A stretch of 64,000 bases of DNA, taken from assembly GCF_900119315.1 (NCBI RefSeq), contig NZ_LT827010.1, positions 4,187,001-4,251,000 of the forward strand, in the 5' to 3' direction. Both the position numbers and the translations under genes were made by a program. Shown one piece after another: positions 34,627 to 42,300 of this stretch. This DNA is from Actinoplanes sp. SE50/110. GTDB lineage: Bacteria > Actinomycetota > Actinomycetes > Mycobacteriales > Micromonosporaceae. The first letter of the stretch is position 1; the number at the start of each line of letters is the position of its first letter. Under the pieces are notes generated by a model. It was not told the origin of the DNA. It saw nothing but the letters and a program-made list of their open reading frames with translations, and searched no databases.

Positions 34627-35184
34627 TCAAAATGACGGCCCGGTCGGGTCTCGCCGGCTTACTCGCTCCAGCGCTAGTTGCCAAGGATAGCCGTTGAAGC
34701 CATCACCTCCGGAGCCCGGAGCGTGAGGCTCGAACTTTCCTGGTCCGAAAAGGACATCCACGCCTTCTAGTCGGAGTTGTTCGACGCTTCGGCGGAATGG
34801 TGTGCGGGCAGCGAAGGCAGTATTGACGAAGGGTAGGACGACGACGGGGATGCCGAGTCCAGGCGCTTCCGCCAGCAGGCCGAGAGCGTAGGTGTCGGCG
34901 ACTCCTTGGGCGAACTTGTTGATGGTGTTGAAGGTCGCCGGGGCAACGATGATTGCGTCTGCTCTCGGACTCTTCGGCTCGTCCGGTTTGCGGTATCGAC
35001 TGCGCACCGGTCGGCCGGTCTGTTCCTCCAGTGCTGGCACGTCAATGAAATCGAGCGCCGACGGTGTGGCGATGATCTGGACGGTCCAGCCCTCGTCCTG
35101 GGCGAGCGTGACCAGCTTGCCCACTTCACCGGCCGGGCCGGCGGCGCAGACGATGATGTAGAGAACCTTGCTGTCGGTGCTCAT
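34627..35184 (-). CDS. Flavoprotein (HFCD fold, phosphopantothenoylcysteine-decarboxylase-like)
   Basis: A 185-residue protein with an FMN-binding fold: VLYIIVCAAGPAGEVGK, WTVQIIATPSALDFID, RADAIIVAPATFNTINKFAQGVADT (the PXMNxxM-region substitute) and IPVVVLPFVNTAFAA. HFCD proteins decarboxylate cysteine-type carboxyl groups (Dfp, EpiD) or bind flavin. It is coupled to the XRE regulator upstream by an ATGA overlap, an arrangement I have seen repeatedly in actinobacteria, with no clear pathway. The catalytic His of EpiD-type enzymes is not evident near the N-terminus, so the activity is open. Confidence 0.82.
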   Translation of the reverse strand: MSTDSKVLYIIVCAAGPAGEVGKLVTLAQDEGWTVQIIATPSALDFIDVPALEEQTGRPVRSRYRKPDEPKSPRADAIIVAPATFNTINKFAQGVADTYALGLLAEAPGLGIPVVVLPFVNTAFAARTPFRRSVEQLRLEGVDVLFGPGKFEPHAPGSGGDGFNGYPWQLALERVSRRDPTGPSF

Positions 35185-36638
35185 GCGGCGATTCCGTAGG
35201 CGTCGGCGAACTCGCGGGCTTCGCGGCGGACGGTGATCGGCGCGGTAGCGACCAGGTCGCCGACGAGTTTGTGGATCCGCGGGCGGCCGGTGATCTCCTC
35301 GGGGGCAATCTGGCCGGCGGCCCGCATGGTGTGGAGAGCCTGTTCGTGCTTGCCCCATATGAGAAACGCGCGGGTGACATCGAGCAGGAGCACGGCCTTG
35401 CGTTCGTTGATGGGCAACGCGTCCAAGTCGATGCGCCGGGCGAAGTCGATGGCAGTGCCAGCGTCGCCAAATCGCAGCGCTGCGTTGACCCGGTGGCAGA
35501 GCACGTTGTCGGGACCGAACGCGGTCCACATGTGGTTGCCCTCGTGCCCGAGACGGCCGCCGGCCTGCTCTGCCTCATCGAGGAGTTCGATGGTGGTGTG
35601 GCGGTCGGCGTTGTGGGCTGCTGCGATCGCGCCGCGGAGCAAGAGGGATCCGTAGACGGACAGGTCATTGTCGGTCGGCTGGGTGAGCACCGCGTCCATG
35701 TGCTGGGCGGCGCTGCTGGCGTTGGTGGCTGCGGCGCGGTGGTGGCCGCCGTCCATGAGAGCGTGGGTGATGATCCGGGCGCTGGACCCGATCATCAGCG
35801 GGACTGCGGTTTGCTGCGCGGTCTGGACGCTGCGGTCCGCCGCCAGCCACGCAAGTCCCTTATCACCCTGCTTGAGCAGGATTGAGGCGGCGACGTGGTA
35901 CGCCTCGGCCGACAGCGCCTGAGCCTTGCGCTGCTGAGCGCCGTCGGTGGCGGTCAACGCGGTGCGCAGGGACCGCAGGAGCGGCGGCAGCATCGTGAGC
36001 ACTTCGCCGTACTTGCACGCCTGGTAGACGCGCTTGGCGGCGGCGACCGTCGCGGATAGGCGGGAGAGGTTGACCGGGCCGGCGGCCGGCGTCGGCAACT
36101 CGGTGAGGGCTGTGGCCAGGTCGTCGGTGCCGCTGGTTGTGGGTTGATCGGTCGGCTCGGTCTTCGCCAGGATGGCGCCGAAGAGGGCGGCCCCGGTGAG
36201 GCCGACGAACTCGCGACGTCGCACGGCGTTGTCCTCCTCCGGTCGCGGATCTCTCTCCACGCTACGCGTCGGGTTGACCGTGCCCGTTGCGTCGGAGTGG
36301 GAACCATCCCGGGCCGAGATGCTGCGCGGCGCCAGGCCGAGCGTCATGCGCGCGGTGTCCGGTAGCCGGAGCCCGTCGGCGATGCGTTCGTAGACCTCCA
36401 GCGTGGTGACCTGCTGGCTTCCCGCCATGATGCTGCTGACCTTGCCCTGGCTCATCCCGATCAGGCTGCCGATCGCGGTCTGCGACATCCCGGCGTGCTG
36501 GCGCACCAAGCGGAACACGTGAGCAATGTCGCGCGACTGCAACGCGGTGAGCATGTCGGGCCGGTTCCAGGTGGAGCCGGGAATTTCGGACTTCAACGGC
36601 ACGTCCCTCCGCCAGGGCTTCGACGTCTCGTGATCCAT
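35181..36638 (-). CDS. XRE-family regulator with TPR-like C-terminus
   Basis: ATG 36638 has GGCAGG five bases ahead and gives 485 residues; GTG 36602, with GGAGGG very close, is the alternative. The HTH (about 30-85) reads DIAHVFRLVRQHAGMS, QTAIGSLIGMSQGKVS and LEVYERIADGLRLPD. A REFVGLTGAALFGAIL segment follows, then TPR-like helices to the end (VYQACKYGEVLTMLPP, AYHVAASILLKQGDKG, LLDEAEQAGGRLGHEG). It overlaps the flavoprotein gene by four bases. A palindrome at 36692-36715, between it and the divergent small genes, is a candidate binding site. Confidence 0.85.
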   Translation of the reverse strand: MDHETSKPWRRDVPLKSEIPGSTWNRPDMLTALQSRDIAHVFRLVRQHAGMSQTAIGSLIGMSQGKVSSIMAGSQQVTTLEVYERIADGLRLPDTARMTLGLAPRSISARDGSHSDATGTVNPTRSVERDPRPEEDNAVRRREFVGLTGAALFGAILAKTEPTDQPTTSGTDDLATALTELPTPAAGPVNLSRLSATVAAAKRVYQACKYGEVLTMLPPLLRSLRTALTATDGAQQRKAQALSAEAYHVAASILLKQGDKGLAWLAADRSVQTAQQTAVPLMIGSSARIITHALMDGGHHRAAATNASSAAQHMDAVLTQPTDNDLSVYGSLLLRGAIAAAHNADRHTTIELLDEAEQAGGRLGHEGNHMWTAFGPDNVLCHRVNAALRFGDAGTAIDFARRIDLDALPINERKAVLLLDVTRAFLIWGKHEQALHTMRAAGQIAPEEITGRPRIHKLVGDLVATAPITVRREAREFADAYGIAA

Positions 36639-36691
36639 CGTGGCCTGCCGATCGCCTATCCCGTCAAGGGATACCGCCGCGGAATGGGTTG

Positions 36692-36715
36692 AAAGGGTAT
36701 TGCGGCCGACCCTTT
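36692..36715. promoter_or_regulatory. Inverted repeat upstream of the XRE regulator
   Basis: AAAGGGT (36692-36698) and ACCCTTT (36709-36715) with a 10-bp spacer. A related half, AAGGGATACCG, lies at 36666-36676. The position between the divergent XRE gene and the small cysteine-containing gene at 36721 fits an autoregulatory operator or overlapping promoters. Confidence 0.45.
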
Positions 36716-36720
36716 TACGC

Positions 36721-36897
36721 ATGACGAGCGATCAGATCAACGATCAGTTTGCCGGGTCGTGTCGTGGCTGCGAGGGCCGTGGTCGGCGGTTGGCCTCGCC
36801 GCGTCGGGCAGTGCGGGTCGACGAGAACACGGTTCGGCTTGTGCGCCGTGGCTGCCCTGACTATGCGACCACGGGTGTCGCGTCGCGGGTGTGGTGA
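36721..36897 (+). CDS. Small CxxC protein, 58 residues
   Basis: ATG 36721. The peptide has SCRGCEGRGRRLASPRRA and VRLVRRGCPDYATTGV. CxxC followed by GRG and a later CP is like the DnaJ-type or ribbon CxxCxGxG half-site, but the second CxxC is reduced to CPDY. Similar short zinc-ribbon-like proteins occur next to XRE/flavoprotein pairs in actinobacteria. No good Shine-Dalgarno is visible, so it may be leaderless. First of four small forward genes. Confidence 0.5.
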   Translation: MTSDQINDQFAGSCRGCEGRGRRLASPRRAVRVDENTVRLVRRGCPDYATTGVASRVW

Positions 36898-36957
36898 CCA
36901 GTGTCGGGCACGCTCGCTGCGTCGACGAGCGGGCGCATTCGTGGGAGGCGATGAAAA

Positions 36958-37359
36958 GTGGCTGACCTGTCCTTTGCTATAGACGACCCGCCGGCGCGTC
37001 CGCCGATGGAGTGCGGTGACGAGCTGATGTGGCACCTGTCCTTCCGACTGCTCGTCGATCACCGGCCGGATGCGGACGGCTTCTGCATTACCTGCATACC
37101 GAGTGAGTTCATCCCTTGCGTGGCGCGGCATCTGGCCGTCCGTGGACTCCTGGCGTCGTGCGGGGTGTCCGAACCGGGGCGGTTCGATGAGCGGCAAGCA
37201 TGGCACCGCGTTCCGAGTGCGGAGCAGTGGCCGGCTTACCCCCGAGGCCATTCGAGAGGTGCGGTTCCGGAGGACTGCGGGGTTGCTCCAGGGCGTACGG
37301 GCCGACGATGTCCGCCAGTTCGTCAACCAGGTCTCGAAGGACATTGCTTCGCTGTATGA
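36958..37359 (+). CDS. Small cysteine-containing hypothetical protein
   Basis: GTG 36958 has GGGAGG nine bases ahead. The convincing part is residues 1-65: ECGDELMWHLSFRLLVDH, DADGFCITCIPSEFIPC and ARHLAVRGLLASCG. The DGFCxxC motif with flanking His/Cys suggests a zinc site. The frame runs on to 37359, overlapping the DivIVA-like gene by 173 bp; the last 50 residues look non-coding, so the natural stop may have been lost by a small indel near 37150. Function unknown. Confidence 0.5.
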   Translation: MADLSFAIDDPPARPPMECGDELMWHLSFRLLVDHRPDADGFCITCIPSEFIPCVARHLAVRGLLASCGVSEPGRFDERQAWHRVPSAEQWPAYPRGHSRGAVPEDCGVAPGRTGRRCPPVRQPGLEGHCFAV

Positions 37360-37471
37360 GGAGCTGGCCGCGGTGTACGCCGAGAACTACCGGATCAAGA
37401 CCGCATTGCGTGACTGGCAGAGCGCGCAGGCAGTGCCGCCGTCGGCCCTTCACGATCAGGCCGACCGGTGA
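37187..37471 (+). CDS. DivIVA-domain-like small protein
   Basis: ATG 37187 gives 94 residues. RLTPEAIREVRFRRTAGLLQG, then RADDVRQFVNQVSKDIAS and LYEELAAVYAENYRIKTAL follow the DivIVA/Wag31 N-terminal pattern (TPxDIRxxxF and D-D-V-x-x-F-V-x-x-V), followed by a short coiled coil. It lacks the long coiled coil of true DivIVA, so it is not a polar growth scaffold. Probably an adaptor. It overlaps the upstream frame. Confidence 0.6.
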   Translation: MSGKHGTAFRVRSSGRLTPEAIREVRFRRTAGLLQGVRADDVRQFVNQVSKDIASLYEELAAVYAENYRIKTALRDWQSAQAVPPSALHDQADR

Positions 37472-37505
37472 CCAGGGCAGGCCTTCCGAACGGAGGACGG
37501 TGTGC

Positions 37506-37790
37506 ATGAACGCCCGGCCTGAGTCCTCGAATGGGCCTTCGCCGCTCCGCCAGCCGAGGGCCGGCGACGTGGTCCGCCTGACCACGAAGGCGAGCGTGCA
37601 GTTCGCCGGCGCCTGCGCGATGGTCTTCCGGATCATCCGCGTTGATCCGCGGGAGACGTACGCCGGCTGGGTCTGGCTGATCGGGTACTCCATCGACGCG
37701 AGCGGCAGGGCAATCGAGCGTCGGGAGGTCTTCGTGCAGATCGCCGGGTTGGTCTACGTAACGACGCCTTGCGTGCCTCCGGCGGAGTGA
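37506..37790 (+). CDS. Small hypothetical protein, 94 residues
   Basis: ATG 37506 has GGAGG nine bases upstream. The peptide is beta-rich: PRAGDVVRLTTKASVQF, MVFRIIRVDPRETYAG and WVWLIGYSIDASGRAIE, ending VQIAGLVYVTTPCVPP. It may be an SH3-like or KOW-like barrel, but no family is recognised. Last gene of the small cluster; the truncated peptide-ABC operon begins within 40 bp of its stop. Confidence 0.55.
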   Translation: MNARPESSNGPSPLRQPRAGDVVRLTTKASVQFAGACAMVFRIIRVDPRETYAGWVWLIGYSIDASGRAIERREVFVQIAGLVYVTTPCVPPAE

Positions 37791-37821
37791 TGGGGTCGGA
37801 TAGTTGTCCGGAGATGATGCG

Positions 37822-38110
37822 GTTCCGAACTCGATCGTCGTGCGCGCCGAGGTGGTCCGGCTCAAAGCCGAGCCGTTCGTCGAGGCGGCCCGGGTGATCG
37901 GCACCGGCAACACCCGCATCCTGCTCGTCCACCTGTTGCGCAACGCGACCCGCACGCTGCCGCTGATCGTCACCATCAACGCCGCCGAAGCCATCCTCAC
38001 CCTCGCCGCGCTCGGCTTCCTCGGCTTCGGCATCGAACCGAACTCGGCCGCCGAATGGGGTTACGACCTCAACAAGGCGGTCTCCGACGTGACCGCCGGC
38101 ATCTGGTGGA
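37822..38110 (+). pseudogene. Remnant of a DppC/OppC-type peptide ABC permease
   Basis: The forward frame contains a typical C-terminal part of a dipeptide permease: VVRAEVVRLKAEPFVEAARV, IGTGNTRILLVHLLRN, TLPLIVTINAAEAILTL and LGFLGFGIEPNSAAEWGYDL. The N-terminal half (first helices) is missing upstream of about 37830, and the frame breaks off at DVTAGIWW near 38108, where the last helix should follow. It then fuses out of frame to an ATPase. Confidence 0.75.
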
Positions 38111-38788
38111 GGCCTGGTCGGCGAGAGCGGCTCCGGCAAGACCACGATCGGCCGGGCCATCGCCGGCCTCACCCCGATCACCGGCGGCAGCCTCACCGTC
38201 CTCGGCGCCCCCGTCCACCGGCGCCGGCGCTCCCCGGACCTCGGCTTCGTCTTCCAGGACCCGGCGACCAGCTTCAACCCGCTGCTCACCATCGGCGACT
38301 CGCTGGCCGAACCGTTGCGGGTGCACCGCCGGGACCTGGGCCGGCAGCAGACCGCCGCCCGGGTCGCCGAGCTCCTCGACCTGGTGGCCCTGCCCGCCGC
38401 GTACGCCCGCCGTTTCCCGCACGAGCTCAGCGGCGGCCAGCGCCAGCGGGCCAGCCTCGCCCGTGCCCTCGCGCTGCGGCCGAAACTGCTGATCGCCGAC
38501 GAGCCGACCTCCGCGCTGGACGTGTCGGTGCAGGCCACCATCCTGGAGCTGATTCTGCGCCTGCACCGGGAACTCGGCTTCGCGGCGTTGTTCATCAGCC
38601 ACGACCTGGCCGTGGTGGAGGCGGTGGCGAGCCGGGTCGCGGTGCTGCACCGCGGCCGGGTGGTCGAGGTCGGACCGACCGCGGACGTCCTGCACCACCC
38701 CACCGATCCGTACACGCGACGCCTGCTCGCGGCGGTCCCGGTCGCCGACCCGGCCCGCCAGGCCGCCCGCCGCCGGGTGCCACTCTGA
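38111..38788 (+). pseudogene. 5-prime-truncated peptide ABC transporter ATPase (DppF/OppF type)
   Basis: From 38111 the frame encodes GLVGESGSGKTTIGRAIAG (Walker A), LGFVFQDPATSFNPLL (Q-loop), LSGGQRQRASLARALA, LIADEPTSALD and ISHDLAVVEAV, ending with the DppF-like HHPTDPYTRRLLAAVP tail. All active sites after Walker A are intact. But the 30 or so residues before Walker A and a start codon are absent, because the region is joined to the permease remnant in another frame. It is therefore probably dead, or expressed only from the internal TTG 38315, which lacks Walker A. Confidence 0.78.
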
Positions 38789-38801
38789 GTAGGGTGCGGG
38801 G

Positions 38802-39302
38802 GTGCCGCAGCTCTACCACGTCAGCGACCGGGGCCCGTTCACCACGATGCGTCCGCGGCCCTCGCCGCCCGGCACCCCGCACGAGGGGCAGGAACTGGTC
38901 TGGGCGGTCGACGAGGAGCACCTGCCGCACTACCTGCTGCCCCGGCAGTGCCCGCGGGTGTGCTGGGCGGTGGGCGGGCCGCGGCGGGACCTGCTGTGCT
39001 CGCCGGCCGCCCGGGTGGTCGCCGTCGAGCACGGGTGGGCGTCACGCCTGCTCGCCGCCGGGCTGAACGTGCACCTGCTCGACCCGGCGGGGTTCACGCT
39101 GCTCGACGCCACCGCCGGCTACTGGGTGTCCGCGGAGCCCGCCCGGGTGACCGCGGTGCGCCGGGTCGACGACTGTTTCACCGCGCTGGCCGCCCACGAC
39201 GTGGAGCTGCGGCTGACCCCGTCGCTGTGGCCGTACGTCGACGCGGTGGTGCAGGCCGGGGGAGAGTTCAGCGCCATCCGGATGCGCAACGCCGCGCGGT
39301 GA
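38802..39302 (+). CDS. DUF6886 family protein
   Basis: GTG 38802, 166 residues. The N-terminus LYHVSDRGPFTTMRPRP and ELVWAVDEEHLPHYLLPRQCPRV are characteristic of DUF6886, small cytoplasmic proteins that resemble ADP-ribosyl-type or RES-like folds (LYHVS...). A mid-region VVAVEHGWASRLL and the C-terminal RLTPSLWPYVDAVV complete it. Function unknown. It is 13 bp from the broken ATPase and may use its old promoter. Confidence 0.75.
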   Translation: MPQLYHVSDRGPFTTMRPRPSPPGTPHEGQELVWAVDEEHLPHYLLPRQCPRVCWAVGGPRRDLLCSPAARVVAVEHGWASRLLAAGLNVHLLDPAGFTLLDATAGYWVSAEPARVTAVRRVDDCFTALAAHDVELRLTPSLWPYVDAVVQAGGEFSAIRMRNAAR

Positions 39303-39308
39303 TCGGTA

Positions 39309-39674
39309 CTTCCGCCGGGCGGCGGCGCTGACCCGGGGATGGTTCCAGCAGACCTTCATGCCGCTGCGCGACGGCACGGCGTCGTGATCGGCATCGTCGC
39401 GGCGGTCACCGACCGCACCGAACAGGCCCTGGCCTCGCGGCGGCTCGCCACCCTGACCGAACTCGCCGCCATCGCGGCCGATCGGGGCCGGCGCGAGGCG
39501 TTGGACACGGCGCTGGTCCGGCTGGCGGGTCCGAAAATGTGACCTTCGCGTCCCGACGGCACCCTCGGGTGGACCCGGTCCCGGGCCGTCCCGCTGCTCG
39601 ACGGGGAACAGATCGTCGAATGGGTGGGCGCCGCCACGGACGTCTCCGCCGCACACATCCCGCCGGAGGGCTGA
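39309..39674 (+). pseudogene. Remnants of a multi-PAS sensor protein
   Basis: Two PAS pieces in different frames. The first (39309-39535) reads WFQQTFMPLRD, then after a frame change GVVIGIVAAVTDRTEQALA and RRLATLTELAA, a PAC end plus linker. The second (39545-39674) reads DGTLGWTRSRAVPLLDGEQI and EWVGAATDVSAAH, another PAC end. Neither has a start, and the middle is missing. They resemble the sensors that precede SpoIIE phosphatases or hybrid kinases. Confidence 0.65.
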
Positions 39675-39678
39675 CCCG

Positions 39679-40050
39679 TCAGCGGAACATGCGGTCCGGC
39701 AGCCGGCCCACGATCCAGCCGAAGAGCAGCGCGAGGCCGAGGCCGGCCAGGATCGCCACCCACGAGCCGGCGCCGGCGACCGCCACGATGCCGCCGATGA
39801 GGACGCCCAGCAGTCGCATGTCCCGGAGGTGGCCGGCGCGCCGCTGAGCCAACGTCTCCCGCTCACGCAGCCGCCCCGAGGCCCGCACCACCTGCCGCCG
39901 CCGCTGACGATATGCCGCCGGGCCGGGCGCCAGCGTCGCCAGCTCGGCGTTCGCCTTCGCCACCGCGGCGCGGAGATCCCCGATCGCGTCGCCTGATCCG
40001 GCGCTCTCCACGACCCTCTGCCTCTCCTGGAAAGTACGTTCTCGACCCAT
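39679..40050 (-). CDS. Small two-helix membrane protein with cytoplasmic coiled-coil
   Basis: ATG 40050 (GRERTFQERQRVVES) gives 123 residues; ATG 40167 is a longer option. A charged helical segment (AAVAKANAELATLA, RRRQVVRASGRLRERE) is followed by two membrane helices near the end (LLGVLIGGIVAVAGAG and VAILAGLGLALLFGWIV). No family recognised. It points away from the PAS remnants with a 4-bp gap. Confidence 0.6.
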   Translation of the reverse strand: MGRERTFQERQRVVESAGSGDAIGDLRAAVAKANAELATLAPGPAAYRQRRRQVVRASGRLRERETLAQRRAGHLRDMRLLGVLIGGIVAVAGAGSWVAILAGLGLALLFGWIVGRLPDRMFR

Positions 40051-40317
40051 CGTAGGGTCAATCGACGGCTGCGGGCGATGATTCGCGCCGTCCACTGTGC
40101 AGCCGACGGTGACCTTCGCACCGCGTACGGCCGACGCCCGGTCCTCGGCGCTGAGCTTGTCGTCCATCCTCCGGCCCCGCCCCCGCGGTCGCCGAGAGCC
40201 AGCCTGCTGCGCCATCCCGGGATGACTGCCGCGAGTGCCGGCCGCGGGCGGTGACCCGGATCGAGCGTGCGTGCTCTGCGGCAGATCTGGACACCCGTCA
40301 AGGCCGCCGGCTGCCGC

Positions 40318-40668
40318 TCAGCCCGCTTCCAGCGCCGTGGCGCGGCATTCCAGGCCTGCGGCGATGTCATCCCAGTCCGGCCCATGCACCCAGAGGCTCT
40401 GTGCAGCCTCGCGCATCAAGGCGGGGTCGTCCGGGCGTTGCAGAAGCAAGAGCCGATAGGCCAGGTTGCGCACCCATACCGGGAGAAGTCCGTCAACGAT
40501 ATTCGGACACAGCTCATGCAACATCGCCGCGATCGCCTCCGCGTCGGCGAAGGTCAACCTCTCGATGAAGTATCGATCGTCGCGATCCTCAGAGCACTGC
40601 GCGATGACGGCGGGTCGGTATTCATCACCGTAGCGGCACCGAGCGTGTTCGGTGAGGTTGGAATGCAT
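40318..40668 (-). CDS. Hypothetical protein, 116 residues
   Basis: Not recognised. It reads MHSNLTEHARCRYGDEY, then FIERLTFADAEAIAAML, VWVRNLAYRLLLLQRPDD and HGPDWDDIAAGLECRA. A helical, acidic protein, perhaps cytoplasmic. The flanking 267 bp upstream (40669-40935) hold no gene that I can support. Confidence 0.55.
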   Translation of the reverse strand: MHSNLTEHARCRYGDEYRPAVIAQCSEDRDDRYFIERLTFADAEAIAAMLHELCPNIVDGLLPVWVRNLAYRLLLLQRPDDPALMREAAQSLWVHGPDWDDIAAGLECRATALEAG

Positions 40669-40935
40669 GCCATGGACCCTAAAACGGTAGTTGCTCCGAG
40701 TCCGGCGGCGGGGCCGTCGCGCGCAACCGAGGGAGGTATCCGCTTACCGGCTACTGTTCGTTCATAGGACCTGGGACCGGCTGCACCCGCGGGGCTGACC
40801 CGCCGCGGCCTAGGTAGATCATGACCCGGCGCTGCCGCGGTCTGTAGGGCTTGGACCGCCGCAAGCTCGAGCTGAACACTGGCATGGGCTCGACCCCGGC
40901 TCCCCATCGGGAACCGGGGTCGAGAGCACCTGGCG

Positions 40936-42018
40936 TCAGGACAGCGGAGCGTAGTCCGTGTAGCCCTTCGCGCCGCCGGCGTAGAAGGTGGCCTGGTCGG
41001 GCTCGTTGAGCTCAGCTCCCAGCGTCCAGCGCTGGACCAGGTCGGGGTTGGCCAGGAAGGGCCGGCCCACGGTGACCGCGTCGGCGACGCCGTCGGCGAC
41101 CAGCCGCTCGAGGCCATCGCGGTCTGACTCCACGCCGAAACCTGTGTTCAGGACGAACGTCGCCGGCCAGATCGCGTGCAGTTTGCCGACGATCGGGTCG
41201 TCCGGGGTGGCCAGCACGTGCAGGTAGGCCAGACCCAGCTCGGCGAGCTGGCTGGTCAGCACTTCGTAGACCGTGAGGTCATCCTCGTGGATGTCGTTGA
41301 ACGGGTGCGCAGGGGAGATCCGTATCCCGACCCGGTCCGCGCCGATCGCGGCGCTGACCGCCTTCGCGACCTCGACGACGAAGCGGGCACGGTTCTGCGG
41401 TGAGCCGCCGAAGGAGTCCGAGCGCCGGTTCACGCCGTCGGCGAGGAACTGGTGCAGCAGGTATCCGTTCGCGGCGTGCAGTTCCACCCCGTCCAGGCCG
41501 GCGGCCACCGCGCGGCGAGCGGCGTCGGCGAACTCCGCGATCACCGCGGGCAACTCGTCGGTCGCCAGGGCGCGCGGTTCGGAGAACGGCTGCAGACCCT
41601 CTGCCGTGAAGATCTCGCCCGCGGCCCGGACGGCCGACGGCGCGACCGGCGTCTGCCCGCCGATGGTGCTGCTGTGCGAGATCCGACCGACGTGCATGAG
41701 CTGCACCACGACCCGGCCGCCGGCGGCGTGCACGGATTCGGCGATGCGCCGCCAGCCGTCCTGCTGGGCGTCGCTGTGCAGGCCCGGGGTGTTCGGGTAA
41801 CCCTGACCAACCGCCGCGGGCTGCGTGCCCTCGGTGATGATCACGCCAGCGCCCGCACGCTGACCGTAATACTCGGCCTGCAGCTCGTTCGGGGTGCCGT
41901 CCGGGTTCGCCCGGTTACGGGTCAGCGGGGCCATCCAAATGCGGTTTGACGCCTGCAACGCACCGGCTGTCACCGGTTGCAGAAGCGCACTGTCAGGTCC
42001 TAGAGGAGACGTCGTCAT
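40936..42018 (-). CDS. Old Yellow Enzyme family alkene reductase (NemA-like)
   Basis: ATG 42018 is chosen because the preceding 18 residues lack family similarity; the 360-residue product then begins in the usual place (LLQPVTAGALQASNRIWMAPLTRNRA). An FMN TIM barrel is shown by GVIITEGTQPAAVGQGY, VVQLMHVGRISH, GVELHAANGYLLHQFL, NRRSDSFGGSPQNRARF and ADAVTVGRPFLANPDL. The His-x-x-Asn pair (HAANG) binds the substrate carbonyl or nitro group. These enzymes reduce activated alkenes, quinones or nitroesters with NAD(P)H. No TetR/NemR regulator is adjacent. Confidence 0.95.
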   Translation of the reverse strand: MTTSPLGPDSALLQPVTAGALQASNRIWMAPLTRNRANPDGTPNELQAEYYGQRAGAGVIITEGTQPAAVGQGYPNTPGLHSDAQQDGWRRIAESVHAAGGRVVVQLMHVGRISHSSTIGGQTPVAPSAVRAAGEIFTAEGLQPFSEPRALATDELPAVIAEFADAARRAVAAGLDGVELHAANGYLLHQFLADGVNRRSDSFGGSPQNRARFVVEVAKAVSAAIGADRVGIRISPAHPFNDIHEDDLTVYEVLTSQLAELGLAYLHVLATPDDPIVGKLHAIWPATFVLNTGFGVESDRDGLERLVADGVADAVTVGRPFLANPDLVQRWTLGAELNEPDQATFYAGGAKGYTDYAPLS

Positions 42019-42300
42019 GCCGGGGTCAGCGCCCGACGCGATCGGAAGCTTCCTGACGGTGGGGATGATCACCCCTGCGGAAGCCGTCGCAAAGGAGTTC
42101 GTGCACAGCTGTACATTTCAGATCCCCTGCTGGCCCACGCGCACGCACGCCTGCGCGGCGCAGATCGAGCGCCACGTCAGGAGGCTGCCGTCCGCGCGCG
42201 CCGGGCACGGACTGTGCCCGTCACGAGCTGTAGCCGGAGCGCGGTTGCCGGAGATCGGCCGGAACGGCGTGAAGTAGCCGGGCGGTGCAATGGTGGATCG

